From assembly GCF_900107105.1 (NCBI RefSeq), contig NZ_FNOT01000001.1, forward strand, positions 62,001 through 126,000: a DNA stretch of 64,000 nucleotides, read 5' to 3'. The stretch comes from Geodermatophilus africanus (GTDB lineage Bacteria > Actinomycetota > Actinomycetes > Mycobacteriales > Geodermatophilaceae). The translations under genes were made by a program, and so were the position numbers. The notes below the pieces were generated by a model that worked only from the letters and a program-made list of their open reading frames with translations, was not told the DNA's origin and made no database searches. Of the stretch, positions 1 through 9,068 are shown one piece after another; the first letter of the stretch is position 1; each line of letters begins with the position of its first letter.

Positions 1-1
1 C

Positions 2-1993
2 GCCGCCCGCCGCCCGCACCTGTTCGTGGCCGAGGACCTGCACTGGGCCGACCCCTCCACCGTCGACCTGCTGGGCCGCATCGCCGTGCGGCGGCCGGCG
101 GGCCTGCTGACGGTCGCCACCAGCCGGGACGACGCCGCAGTCCCGTGGCGCGACGCCGTGGACGTGCTCCCGCTCGGCCGGCTCGACGACCGGGCCGCCG
201 ACCGGCTGGTCGGCAACCTGACGGCCGGCCGGGACCTCGACGCAGGAGTGCGGTCCGCGATCGTCGACCACGCCGAGGGCATCCCGCTGTTCATCGAGGA
301 GCTGACCCGCTCCGGTCTCGACGCGAGACGGAGCGAGCCGATCCCGCTGCGGCTGCAGGAGCTGCTCACCTGGCGGCTCAAGGCGCCCGGGGTCGACCTG
401 CGCGTCGTCCAGACCGCCGCCACGATCGGGCCCACCTTCGACCCGGCGACCGTCGCGGCGGCGGTCGGCGACGCGGACCTCGTGGCCGAGCAACTCCCGG
501 TGCTGGCCGACGCCGGCATCGTCGAGCCGGCCGGCCTCGCAACGGGCACCTACCGCTTCCGCCACGCGCTGATGCGCGACGCCGCCTACGAGACCCAGGT
601 GCTCGACGTGCGCCGCCGGACGCACGCCCGGGTGGCCGAGGCCCTGGCCGCGCGCGGCGCGGAGCCGGCGCTGGTCGCCCAGCACCTGGACCTGGCCGGC
701 GCGGCCGACCGTGCCGCCGACCGCTACCGCGACGCCGCACAGGCCGAGCAGGCCCGCGGCGCCCACCCCGAGGCGACGAAGCTGCTCTCGCGGGCCCTGG
801 AGCTGCTGCAGACCCTGCCCGAGTCCGACGACCGTGACCTGGAGGAGCTCACCGCCCGGATGCTGCGCGGCCTCTCCGTCAACTCGGTGCAGGGCTACGC
901 CTCCCCCGACGTCGAGGCCGACCACCGGCGGGCTCAGGAGCTCGCCGCCCGGCTCGGGCGCCCCGAGGTGCTCCCCGCGCTGATCGCGCTCTGGTTGTAC
1001 TGGTTCACCAGCGGCCGGCTGACCACGGCCCGCGGCGTGCTCGACCAGCTCACCGCGATGGTCCGCGAGCCCGCCTTCGCCTCGTTCGAGCCGGAGGTGG
1101 CGGTGCTGGCCGGCATCCACGACTTCCACCGAGGCCACCTCGTGTCGGCACAGGCGCACCTGGAGCGGGCAGAGGCCGGCTTCGCCGCCCGCCCCGCCGA
1201 GCAGCGGGTCTCACCGCTGTGGCCGCTGCCCGACGACCCGACAGCGGTGTCGGCGAGCGTGCTCGCCAGCGTGAGCGCCGCGCGCGGTGAGCTCGACGAG
1301 GCGGAGCGCTGGGAGCAGGAGGCCCTGCGACGGGCCGCGGCGGTCGGCTCACCGCGCGGTCCGGTCAGCCTCGCCTACGTCAACATCTACGTCGCCCTGA
1401 TCCGGTACTTCCTCGGGGACGACGCCGCGGCCGCACGGGCGGGCGCAGCGGCCGTCGCCATCGGCGAGGAACACGGCCTCGCCTTCTGGTCGGCGATCGG
1501 CGCCACCTATGCCGCCACCGGCACGCCCGGCGGCGCACCGGACCGGCAGTTCCTCGAGCGTGCCCTGGCGGCCCTGGAGCTCATGGGTTGGCAGAGCTTC
1601 CTCGCCTTCCACCTGGCCCACCTGGCCCGGCTGGACGCGGCGGCCGGCGAGGTCGACCAGGCGGAGGAGCACCTGGCCGAGGCCTTCGCGGCGGTGTTTC
1701 GGACCGGCGAGGACCTGCACCTGCCCGAACTGCTCCGCCAGCGCGCCGCTCTCAGGCTGGCCCGAGGAGGGGATGCCGGCGTGGCCGTGGCCGACCTGAC
1801 CGAGGCGGTACGGATCGCGACCGCCCAAGGCGCCCGGGTGTCCCGCCTCCGGGCCGCGCTCGACCTCGCCCGCCTCCCTGCACCTTCCCGGCCGGAACAC
1901 TGGCGGATCCTCCTCGCGGAGGCGCGGGCGGACATGCCGCCCTCGTTCGTCACGGACGAGACGGCGCGCGCCGATCTCCTCCTGGACCGATGA
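2..1993 (+). CDS. AAA ATPase/TPR signalling protein, C-terminal part (5' end outside window)
   Basis: The open frame runs in from the left edge, so the N-terminus is missing. The first visible residues are the Walker B region (HLFVAEDLHWAD), followed by the rest of a STAND-type AAA ATPase and a long helical TPR-like C-terminal half rich in A/L/E repeats. It aligns over its whole length with the next gene downstream, with long stretches of near-identical DNA (about 350-660 against 3950-4260). By that comparison the missing part should carry a class III nucleotidyl cyclase domain and the P-loop. A GTG at 26 is only an internal codon. Likely a large cytoplasmic signalling ATPase; its ligand is unknown. 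Confidence 0.85.
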   Translation, partial: AARRPHLFVAEDLHWADPSTVDLLGRIAVRRPAGLLTVATSRDDAAVPWRDAVDVLPLGRLDDRAADRLVGNLTAGRDLDAGVRSAIVDHAEGIPLFIEELTRSGLDARRSEPIPLRLQELLTWRLKAPGVDLRVVQTAATIGPTFDPATVAAAVGDADLVAEQLPVLADAGIVEPAGLATGTYRFRHALMRDAAYETQVLDVRRRTHARVAEALAARGAEPALVAQHLDLAGAADRAADRYRDAAQAEQARGAHPEATKLLSRALELLQTLPESDDRDLEELTARMLRGLSVNSVQGYASPDVEADHRRAQELAARLGRPEVLPALIALWLYWFTSGRLTTARGVLDQLTAMVREPAFASFEPEVAVLAGIHDFHRGHLVSAQAHLERAEAGFAARPAEQRVSPLWPLPDDPTAVSASVLASVSAARGELDEAERWEQEALRRAAAVGSPRGPVSLAYVNIYVALIRYFLGDDAAAARAGAAAVAIGEEHGLAFWSAIGATYAATGTPGGAPDRQFLERALAALELMGWQSFLAFHLAHLARLDAAAGEVDQAEEHLAEAFAAVFRTGEDLHLPELLRQRAALRLARGGDAGVAVADLTEAVRIATAQGARVSRLRAALDLARLPAPSRPEHWRILLAEARADMPPSFVTDETARADLLLDR

Positions 1994-2340
1994 CGCCCTC
2001 ATCGGGCCACGACACCCCGGCCTGAGGTGTCGGAGACCTCCGAGGCGTCTCGTCCGGTGGCGTCCCGCTGATGCTGCGGTCCAGGTCACGACCGCGTGGG
2101 TGACCACGTGGTGATCGGCCCTCCAGCGAGGAGCGATCCGCCGCCTCGCGGCCCGTGCCGGGGGCGCCGTCCGCGCCTCGGGACCTTCGCCTCTACGTAC
2201 GGCCACCTCCCACGGGTAGTGCTCGACCAGATCTGCTCCACCGGCATGCACGAGACGCGCACGGCGTGGATCGCCGGTGACCCGACAGCGAGGCGGGCTC
2301 CCCCATGACCCCATCGGTCCCGAGACAACGGGCCTGAGCC
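1994..2340. other. Intergenic spacer between the tandem ATPase paralogues
   Basis: Apart from the hairpin near its left end, I see no supported gene or clear promoter. No strong ribosome site precedes the GTG of the downstream gene. Confidence 0.5.
2010..2032 (+). terminator. Hairpin downstream of the first ATPase gene
   Basis: Seven-base arms CGACACC and GGTGTCG (2010-2016 and 2026-2032) enclose a nine-base loop, 17 bases after the stop codon. There is no T-tract, which is usual for actinobacterial terminators. Confidence 0.4.
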
Positions 2341-5300
2341 GTGACCGGGCTCGCACTCTCGGCCGAGACGAGGCTCGCCCGCCTCCTCGAACGACTGCTG
2401 ACCGGCGCCGAGGCGTCCCTGGCAGCAGGCGACCTCGAGCCGGCCCGTGCCACGGCCGAGGAGGTGCGCGCCGTCGACCCCGACAACCGACGTGCCGCCC
2501 TCGTCCTGAAGCAGGTCGCGGCCCGCCAGCTCCACCCCTCCGGGGAGCGGGCCCTCATGACGCTGCTGTTCAGCGACCTGGTCGGCCCCACGGTCCTGTC
2601 CGAGCAGGTCGAGCCCGAGCAGCTGCGCGACCTGTTCGCCGTCTACCGCGCGGCGGCCCGGGAGGCGGTACACCGCTACGGCGGCCACCTCATGCACTAT
2701 TCCGGCGACGGCATCCTCGCCGGCTTCGGGCACCCCGAGCCGCACGAGGACGACGCCCGCCGCGCCGTGCTCGCCGGCCTGGACCTGGTGACGGCGATGC
2801 GTGACGCCCGCGCCGAGCTCGACCGCCGCTTCGGCGTCGCCCCCGAGGTCCGGGTCGGGTTGCACACCGGCCGGGTGGTGGTCACCGACCTGAGCGACGA
2901 CGGCGCCGTCGCCGAGCGGGACTCGATCGTCGGCCTGGTGCCCAACCTCGCCGCACGGATCCAGCAGGCGGCCGACCCGGGCACGGTGGTGATCAGCGAC
3001 GTCACCCAGCAGCTGGTGGACGCCGACTTCTTCCTGCACTCGCTCGGCGAGCGCCGGCTCAAGGGGATCAGCCGCCCGGTCGAGGTCTTCGCCGTGGACC
3101 GCCCCCGCTACGCCGCGGCCCGGTTCCAGGCCGAGCGGTACCGCAAGGCCGGGCTCGTCGGCCGGGACGAACAACGGACCCGGCTGCTCGCGGCGTGGGA
3201 CGCCGTGCGACAGGGCACCGCGCCGACTGCCGCCACCTTCCTCGTCGCCGGCGAGGCGGGCATCGGCAAGTCCCGCCTGGTCGCGGAGGTCCTCGACCGG
3301 GTCGAGGCCAGCGGCGGCCGGGTGCTCGGTGCGGCGTGCCTGCCCTACTACGCCAACGTCTCGCTGTGGCCGATCGCCCGGCTGCTCGAGCGCCTGATGG
3401 GCAGGTCCGGTGAGGACACCGACCGGCTCGGCTGGCTCGTCAGCAACCTCGATGCCCTCGGCGTGGACCCGGCGCGGGCGGTTCCCTTCCTCGGCCCGCT
3501 GATCGGGGTCCCCGCGACGGCCGAGTACCCGGCGCCCGAGCTGGACCCGAGCGCCGTCCTCGACCAGACCCTCGACCTGCTCGTGGACTGGCTCGCCGCG
3601 GGCGCCGGACGCAGGCCACACCTGTTCGTCGTCGAGGACCTGCACTGGGCCGATTCCTCCACCCTCGGGCTGCTGGAGCGTGTAGCCGAGCGCCACCCCG
3701 CGGGCCTCCTCACGGTGGCCACCGTGCGGGACGCCTCCGTCGTCCCGTGGCGGGACGCCGTGGGCGTGGTAGAGCTCGGGCGGCTCGACGGGCCAGCCGC
3801 CCACCGGTTGGTCGACAACCTCGCGGCCGGGCAGCGCCTGGACGGCGGAGCACGGGCAGCCATCATCGAGCACGCCGAGGGGATCCCGCTCTTCATCGAG
3901 GAGCTGACCCGCTCCCGCATCGACGCCCGGCATCCCGACCCCATCCCGCTGCGGCTGCAGGAGCTGCTCACCTGGCGGCTCAAGGCGCCCGGGGTCGACC
4001 TGCGCGTCGTCCAGACCGCCGCCACGATCGGGCCCACCTTCGACCCGGCCACCGTCGCGGCGGTCGTCGGCGACGCGGACCTCGTGGCCGAGCAACTCCC
4101 GGTGCTGGCCGACGCCGGGATCGTCGAGCCGGTCGGCCTCGCAGCGGGCGCCTTCCGGTTCCGCCACGCGCTGATGCGCGACGCCGCCTACGAGACCCAG
4201 GTGCTCGACGTGCGCCGCCGGACGCACGCCCGGGTGGCCGAGGCCCTCGCCGCCCGCGGCGCTCAGCCCGCGCTCGTCGCCCAGCACCTGGACCTGGCCG
4301 GAGCAGCCGAACAGGCCGCTGCCCGCTACCTCGAGGCCGCCCGGGTGGAGCAGGGTCGCGGGGCGCACCCGGAGGCGACGAAGCTGATCTCGCGGGCCCT
4401 CGAGCTGCTGGAGACCCTGCCCGAGTCGGACGACCGTGCTATGGGCCAGCTCACCGCCCGGATGCTGCACGGCCTATCCGTCAGCTCGATGCAGGGCTAC
4501 GCCTCCCCCGCGGTCGAGGCCGACCACCGGCGAGCGCAGGAGCTCGCCGCCCGGCTCGGGCGCCCCGAGGTGCTCCCCGCACTGATCGCGATCTGGGCCT
4601 ACTGGCTCACCAGCGGCCGGCTGACCACCGCCCGCGGCGTGCTCGACCAGCTCACCGCGATCGTGCGCGAGCCCGCCTTCGCCTCGTTCGAGCCGGAGGT
4701 GGCGGTGCTGGCCGGCATCCACGACTTCCACCGAGGCCACCTCGTGTCGGCACAGGCGCACCTGGAGCGGGCAGAGGCCGGCTTCGCCGCCCGTCCCGCC
4801 GATCAGCGGGTCTCCCTCCTGTGGCCGCTGCCCGACGACCCGATCTCGGTGTCGGCGAGCGTGCTCGCCGGCGTGAGCGCCGCGCGCGGTGAGCTCGACG
4901 AGGCGGAGCGCTGGCAGGAGGAGGCCCTCCGTCGGGCCGAGGCGGACGGTTCCCCACGCGGCCCGGTCAGCCTCGTCTTCGTCGAGATCTACGTCGCCTT
5001 GATCCGGTACTTCCTCGGGGACGACGCCGGGGCCTCACGGGCGGGGACGGAGGCCGTCGCCATCGGCGAAGAGCACGGCCTCGCCTTCCGGTCGGCGTGG
5101 GGCGCCGCCTGGGCCGCCACCGGCACGCCCGGCGGCCCCCCGGACCGGGAGTATCTCGAGCGGGCCCTGGCGGCCCTGGAGCTCATGGGTTGGCTGACGT
5201 TCCTCGCCTCCCACCTGGCCCGTCTGGCCCGGCTGGACGCGGCGGCCGGCGACGTCGACCGAGCGGAGGCGCACCTGGCCGAGGCGTTCGCGGCGGCGCA

Positions 5301-5595
5301 GCGGAGTGGCGAGGACCTGCACCTGCCGGAGCTGCTCCGCCAGCGCGCTGCTCTGACGCTGGCCCGCGGAGGGGACGCCGCCCGGGCGGTGGCCGACCTG
5401 ACCGAGGCGCTGCGGATCGCGACCGCCCAGGGCGCCCGGGTGTCCCGCCTCCGGGCCGCGCTCGACCTCGCCCGCCTCCCCGCTCCCTCCCGACCCGCGC
5501 ACTGGCGGAGGCTGCTCGAGGAGGCGCGGGCGGACATGCCGCCCTCGTTCCGCGGGGACGAGGCTGCGGCCGCCGACGACCTGCTGCGCGATTGA
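2341..5595 (+). CDS. Nucleotidyl cyclase-AAA ATPase-TPR signalling protein
   Basis: The 1084-residue protein has a class III adenylate/guanylate cyclase domain at about residues 70-265. The metal-binding aspartates sit in FSDLVG (Asp79) and in SGDG, followed by the typical VRVGLHTG segment. A STAND/AAA ATPase follows, with Walker A GEAGIGKS at 304-311 and Walker B LFVVED at 428-433, then a long TPR-like helical tail. Architecture and length match the large actinobacterial cyclase-ATPase regulators. The product nucleotide cannot be told from sequence. The GTG start has a weak ribosome site; a nearby internal start is possible. The downstream gene converges and begins only 7 bases after the stop. 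Much of the ATPase/TPR half is almost identical to the upstream paralogue, which suggests recent duplication or gene conversion. Confidence 0.88.
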   Translation: MTGLALSAETRLARLLERLLTGAEASLAAGDLEPARATAEEVRAVDPDNRRAALVLKQVAARQLHPSGERALMTLLFSDLVGPTVLSEQVEPEQLRDLFAVYRAAAREAVHRYGGHLMHYSGDGILAGFGHPEPHEDDARRAVLAGLDLVTAMRDARAELDRRFGVAPEVRVGLHTGRVVVTDLSDDGAVAERDSIVGLVPNLAARIQQAADPGTVVISDVTQQLVDADFFLHSLGERRLKGISRPVEVFAVDRPRYAAARFQAERYRKAGLVGRDEQRTRLLAAWDAVRQGTAPTAATFLVAGEAGIGKSRLVAEVLDRVEASGGRVLGAACLPYYANVSLWPIARLLERLMGRSGEDTDRLGWLVSNLDALGVDPARAVPFLGPLIGVPATAEYPAPELDPSAVLDQTLDLLVDWLAAGAGRRPHLFVVEDLHWADSSTLGLLERVAERHPAGLLTVATVRDASVVPWRDAVGVVELGRLDGPAAHRLVDNLAAGQRLDGGARAAIIEHAEGIPLFIEELTRSRIDARHPDPIPLRLQELLTWRLKAPGVDLRVVQTAATIGPTFDPATVAAVVGDADLVAEQLPVLADAGIVEPVGLAAGAFRFRHALMRDAAYETQVLDVRRRTHARVAEALAARGAQPALVAQHLDLAGAAEQAAARYLEAARVEQGRGAHPEATKLISRALELLETLPESDDRAMGQLTARMLHGLSVSSMQGYASPAVEADHRRAQELAARLGRPEVLPALIAIWAYWLTSGRLTTARGVLDQLTAIVREPAFASFEPEVAVLAGIHDFHRGHLVSAQAHLERAEAGFAARPADQRVSLLWPLPDDPISVSASVLAGVSAARGELDEAERWQEEALRRAEADGSPRGPVSLVFVEIYVALIRYFLGDDAGASRAGTEAVAIGEEHGLAFRSAWGAAWAATGTPGGPPDREYLERALAALELMGWLTFLASHLARLARLDAAAGDVDRAEAHLAEAFAAAQRSGEDLHLPELLRQRAALTLARGGDAARAVADLTEALRIATAQGARVSRLRAALDLARLPAPSRPAHWRRLLEEARADMPPSFRGDEAAAADDLLRD

Positions 5596-5602
5596 CGGTC
5601 GT

Positions 5603-6949
5603 TCAGCGGCGCCGGGGCAGGACGACCCGGGCGCGGGTGACGCCGTCCTCCGAGGTGAGCGTGAGCCGGCCGCGGTGCTTCTGGGCGACCACGGCCAGCG
5701 ACGTCGCCAGCCCCAGGCCCGTGCCCTGCCCCACCGGCTTGGTGGTGAAGAAGGCGTCGAAGGCCCGGGCGAGCACCTCCGGCGGCACGGTCGGCCCCGT
5801 GTTGTCGACGTCGACCACCACGGCGTCGGCCTGCCCGCGGGTGCGCACCGTCACGGTCCCTCCCGGATCGACGGCGGCCAGGGCGTTGTCGAGGAGGTTG
5901 GTCCAGACGAGGGCCAGATCCGCCGGCCAGCCCTGGACGACCTGGGGCTCCGGGTCCAGGTCGCGGTGCACCGTCACGCCGGGCGGCACCTTGTGGCGCA
6001 GCAGGACCACGGCCTGCTCGAGGCTCTCGTGCACGTCGACGTCGGTGAGCGACTGGTCCGCGGAGTAGGCCAGCGGGCGCACCCCGGCGACGATCCGGGC
6101 GATCTGGTCGGCGCCGGCCGAGACCTCCTGCAGCAGGGACCGCACCTCGGCCGAGCGCGCGAGCCCGTGCACCGCCCGACCGCGACCGTCCACGGGCAGA
6201 TCGGCCAGTGTCTCCGCCAGGGACGCCGGGTCGACGCCCAGCCCCACGAGTTGCGGAGCGGCCGCCCAGCCCCGGTCGACCCCTGCCGCGGCGAGCACGT
6301 CGGCGAGCGCCCGCTCAGCGTCGCCCCGCGTCAGCGGGTCCTCCGGCACGGGCACGGCGCCGACGAGCCGCCGGAGCGGGTCGTCGGCACCGCCGTCCCC
6401 CGACAGCAGGGCCCGCAGCCGGGCGACGCCGCGCTGGACGGCGCTCGCGGGGTTGTTCAGCTCGTGCAGCAGGCCCGCCGACAGCGCTCCCAGCGCGGCC
6501 ATCCGCTCGTGCTGGCGCACCAGCCCCTCCTCGCGGTCGAGCCGCCGGGTGGCCGCCAGCAGCATGGCCCGGGCCGACTGGGGATGCGTGAACAGCCGGT
6601 CCAGCGCATCGGTCCCGATCCGCTGGACGCGGGTCGGGGTCCGGGCCCGCACGGTGGCCGAGCGGGGCCGGCCGTGTGCGATGCCGAGTTCCCCGACGAG
6701 GTCGCCCGCGCCGCACACGTTGAGCAGGACCTCGGAGCCACCGACGTCCCGGCTGACCTCGAGCTCGCCGCTGAGGACGACGTACATGGCCTCCGGCGGC
6801 GCGCCCTCGGCCATGAGCACCTCACCGGCGGCGAGCTCGACTGTGCGACTGGCCCCGGCCAGTTCCGCGAGGTCCGCCTCCGGCAGGTGCGCGAACAGGC
6901 GGGAGCTGCGCAGCGCCGCCGCCACGTCCCGGTCCGCGACGCCGGTCAC
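5603..6949 (-). CDS. Cyclic-nucleotide-binding sensor histidine kinase
   Basis: This 448-residue protein starts with a CRP/FNR-type cyclic-nucleotide-binding fold (about 10-125, with the GDLVGELGI beta-roll signature). A short coiled linker follows, then a histidine kinase core: H-box LLHELNNPAS with phospho-accepting His162, N-box TNLLDNALAAV, and G-boxes near DNTGP and GTGLGLA. There is no transmembrane segment, so it is a soluble sensor kinase. I chose the GTG at 6949 because it overlaps the stop of the preceding receiver/reductase gene as GTGA, indicating translational coupling. Longer upstream starts would run through that gene and lack similarity. A cyclase-domain gene lies next door, so cyclic nucleotide sensing is an attractive but unproven idea. 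Confidence 0.88.
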   Translation of the reverse strand: MTGVADRDVAAALRSSRLFAHLPEADLAELAGASRTVELAAGEVLMAEGAPPEAMYVVLSGELEVSRDVGGSEVLLNVCGAGDLVGELGIAHGRPRSATVRARTPTRVQRIGTDALDRLFTHPQSARAMLLAATRRLDREEGLVRQHERMAALGALSAGLLHELNNPASAVQRGVARLRALLSGDGGADDPLRRLVGAVPVPEDPLTRGDAERALADVLAAAGVDRGWAAAPQLVGLGVDPASLAETLADLPVDGRGRAVHGLARSAEVRSLLQEVSAGADQIARIVAGVRPLAYSADQSLTDVDVHESLEQAVVLLRHKVPPGVTVHRDLDPEPQVVQGWPADLALVWTNLLDNALAAVDPGGTVTVRTRGQADAVVVDVDNTGPTVPPEVLARAFDAFFTTKPVGQGTGLGLATSLAVVAQKHRGRLTLTSEDGVTRARVVLPRRR

Positions 6950-8586
6950 CGGGTCGCCAGCCGCTGGTGCATGAACCGGACCGCCATCGCCCCCTCCCCC
7001 ACGGCGGCGGCGATCCGGTTGCCCGCCCCGTGCCGGACGTCCCCTGCGGCGAACACCCCCGGCACGGAGGTCTCCAGGGGCAGGGGCGGGGTCGCCAGCG
7101 GCCACTCCGGCGCCCACGTGCCGACGTCCATGCCGGTGAGCACGAACCCCCGCTCGTCCCGGCGGACGACGCCGTCCAACCAGCCGGTGCGGGGTTCCTG
7201 GCCGATGAACACGAACAGGGCGTCCGCCTGCTCCTCGCGCTCACCGGTGTCCGACTGCAGGCGCAGCCCCTCCAGCCGGCGGGTGCCCCGCACGCCGGTC
7301 ACCTGCGTGCGGTACTCCACGGAGACGTTCTCCCGCGACGCCAGCCGGTCGACCAGGTAGTGCGACATCGTGGCGGCGAGGTCGCCACCCCGCACCAGCA
7401 GCGTCACCGAGGCGGCGAACCGGGAGAGGAAGACCGCTGCCTGCCCGGCCGAGTTGCCGCCCCCGACCACGAAGACCCGGCCGTTCCGGTGGTCGGCACC
7501 CTCGGCCCGACCGGCGCCGTAGTAGACGCCGAGCCCGGCGAGCTCGGCGGCTCCGGGCACGTCCAGGGTGCGGTACTCGACCCCCGTGGCGATGATCAGC
7601 GTGGAGGCGCTGACCTCGCCCCCGTGCGCCGGCCGGACGACGGTGTAGGGCCCCTCCCGGCGTACGCCCACCACCTCGGCGGGCACCAGGATCTCCGCCC
7701 CGAAGCGGACCGCCTGCTCGCGGGCCCGCAGGGTCAGGTCGGCGCCGGACAGGCCGACCGGGAAGCCCAGGTAGTTCTCGATCCGGCTGGTGGTACCCGC
7801 CTGCCCGCCGGGGGCGTTGCACTCCAGGACCAGCGTCGACAGCCCCTCCGAGGCGCCGTACACGGCGGCGGCCAGGCCGGCCGGCCCGGCCCCCACGACG
7901 ACGAGGTCGTAGGCCGCGCGCTGGGCCTGCGCGCGCAGCCCGATCCGCGCGCCGACCTCCTGCAGATCCGGCTGGACGAGGACGTCGCCGTCGTCCAGCA
8001 CGAGGGCCGGCAGCGAGCCGGCATCGATCGCCGCCACGTCGAGCAGCTCCCGCGCCTCCCGGTCCGACTCGACGTCGAGCCAGCGGTAGGGCACCAGGTT
8101 GCGGGCGAGGAACTCGCGCAGCGCGTGGCCGGACCGCGACCAGCGGTCGCTGATCAGCCGGAGGTTCGCGAGAGGAGGCGGCGGGCGCCAGGTCTGGAGC
8201 AGGTCGTCCAGCACCGGGTAGAGGCGGTCCTCCGGCGGGTCCCAGGGCTTGAGCAGGTAGTGCTGGACGTCGGCGTCGTTGATCGCCTTGATGGCGGCGT
8301 CGGTGTCGGCATAGGCGGTCAGGAGCACGCGCCGGGCGTCGGGGTACACCTTCCGGCTCGCCGTCAGCAGCTCCACGCCGCTCATGCCCGGCATCCGCTG
8401 GTCGACCAGGAGGAGGGCCACCGGGTCCTCGCGCAGCCGCAGCCGGCGCATCAGGTCCAGCGCCTGCTCACCGGAGGAGGCCGCGTAGACCTGATAGTGC
8501 TCGCCGTACCGCTCCCTCAGGTCCCGCTCGATCGCGGACAGCACCGGACCGTCGTCGTCGACGGCCAGTAGCGCCGGCTTGCCCAT
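6946..8586 (-). CDS. Response regulator fused to thioredoxin-reductase-like flavoprotein
   Basis: Residues 1-125 form a receiver domain: acidic pocket DDD at 10-12, phospho-acceptor Asp62 in LLVDQRMPG, Thr90 and Lys113 in LLKPWD. After a linker, a two-dinucleotide-domain flavoprotein begins near residue 225 with VVGAGPAGLAAA, and the NADPH motif VVGGGNSAGQAA lies near 370. The overall fold is that of thioredoxin reductase, but the redox CxxC expected between these motifs is absent (the segment reads YYGAGRAEGAD). It therefore probably does not reduce thioredoxin in the usual way. An AGGAGG ribosome site precedes the ATG. It is the first gene of a two-gene operon with the kinase and is its likely phospho-partner. 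Confidence 0.9.
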   Translation of the reverse strand: MGKPALLAVDDDGPVLSAIERDLRERYGEHYQVYAASSGEQALDLMRRLRLREDPVALLLVDQRMPGMSGVELLTASRKVYPDARRVLLTAYADTDAAIKAINDADVQHYLLKPWDPPEDRLYPVLDDLLQTWRPPPPLANLRLISDRWSRSGHALREFLARNLVPYRWLDVESDREARELLDVAAIDAGSLPALVLDDGDVLVQPDLQEVGARIGLRAQAQRAAYDLVVVGAGPAGLAAAVYGASEGLSTLVLECNAPGGQAGTTSRIENYLGFPVGLSGADLTLRAREQAVRFGAEILVPAEVVGVRREGPYTVVRPAHGGEVSASTLIIATGVEYRTLDVPGAAELAGLGVYYGAGRAEGADHRNGRVFVVGGGNSAGQAAVFLSRFAASVTLLVRGGDLAATMSHYLVDRLASRENVSVEYRTQVTGVRGTRRLEGLRLQSDTGEREEQADALFVFIGQEPRTGWLDGVVRRDERGFVLTGMDVGTWAPEWPLATPPLPLETSVPGVFAAGDVRHGAGNRIAAAVGEGAMAVRFMHQRLATR

Positions 8587-9068
8587 CTGGCCTCCTCGGG
8601 GGAATCGGTCGGACCTGCCCCGGGTCGTCCCCTGGCCGGCCGCTCCAGCTGCTACCGCCGCGGCGGTCCGCCGGCGACACGGGACGGGGGTGCGGAGGTG
8701 CGGGGGGACGGCGTCCCGGACGGCTGCCGCTGCTCAGCGAGCCGTACCACGGTCGAGGGGGTGGGCACGGCCGGTCACCGATGCGCCGTCGGGACCGACC
8801 GCGGGTCGACGGCCGGGCCGGGTGGCCATCCGTCCACGGGCCCACCTCCCGAGGTGGTCGTTCGGGCACTCAGGCGCGGAGTCTAGGGGACCGTACGGAG
8901 CCGGACAGCCGCGGCGACGTGCCCACTCGGGGCCCGCTCCGACACATCGACAGGGGACGGCCGCCAGGCGGGGGCCTGTGGAGCGCAGCGCGTCAGCCGG
9001 CTGCCGACCGAGTTGGCGGGACCCGCGGACCACGGGGCCCTCGTCCCCTCGACGACCCGGGCCCCCGG
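8587..9068. other. Intergenic region without a supported gene
   Basis: Open frames occur on both strands but none has a ribosome site with plausible codon pattern or family similarity. It contains the 5' leader of the receiver/reductase operon at its left end. Confidence 0.5.

Noticed and set aside
2086..4470. 794-residue open frame on the minus strand opposite the cyclase-ATPase gene
   Set aside because: It is the antisense shadow of a GC-rich gene; it has no family motif and the opposite frame has clear cyclase and Walker motifs.
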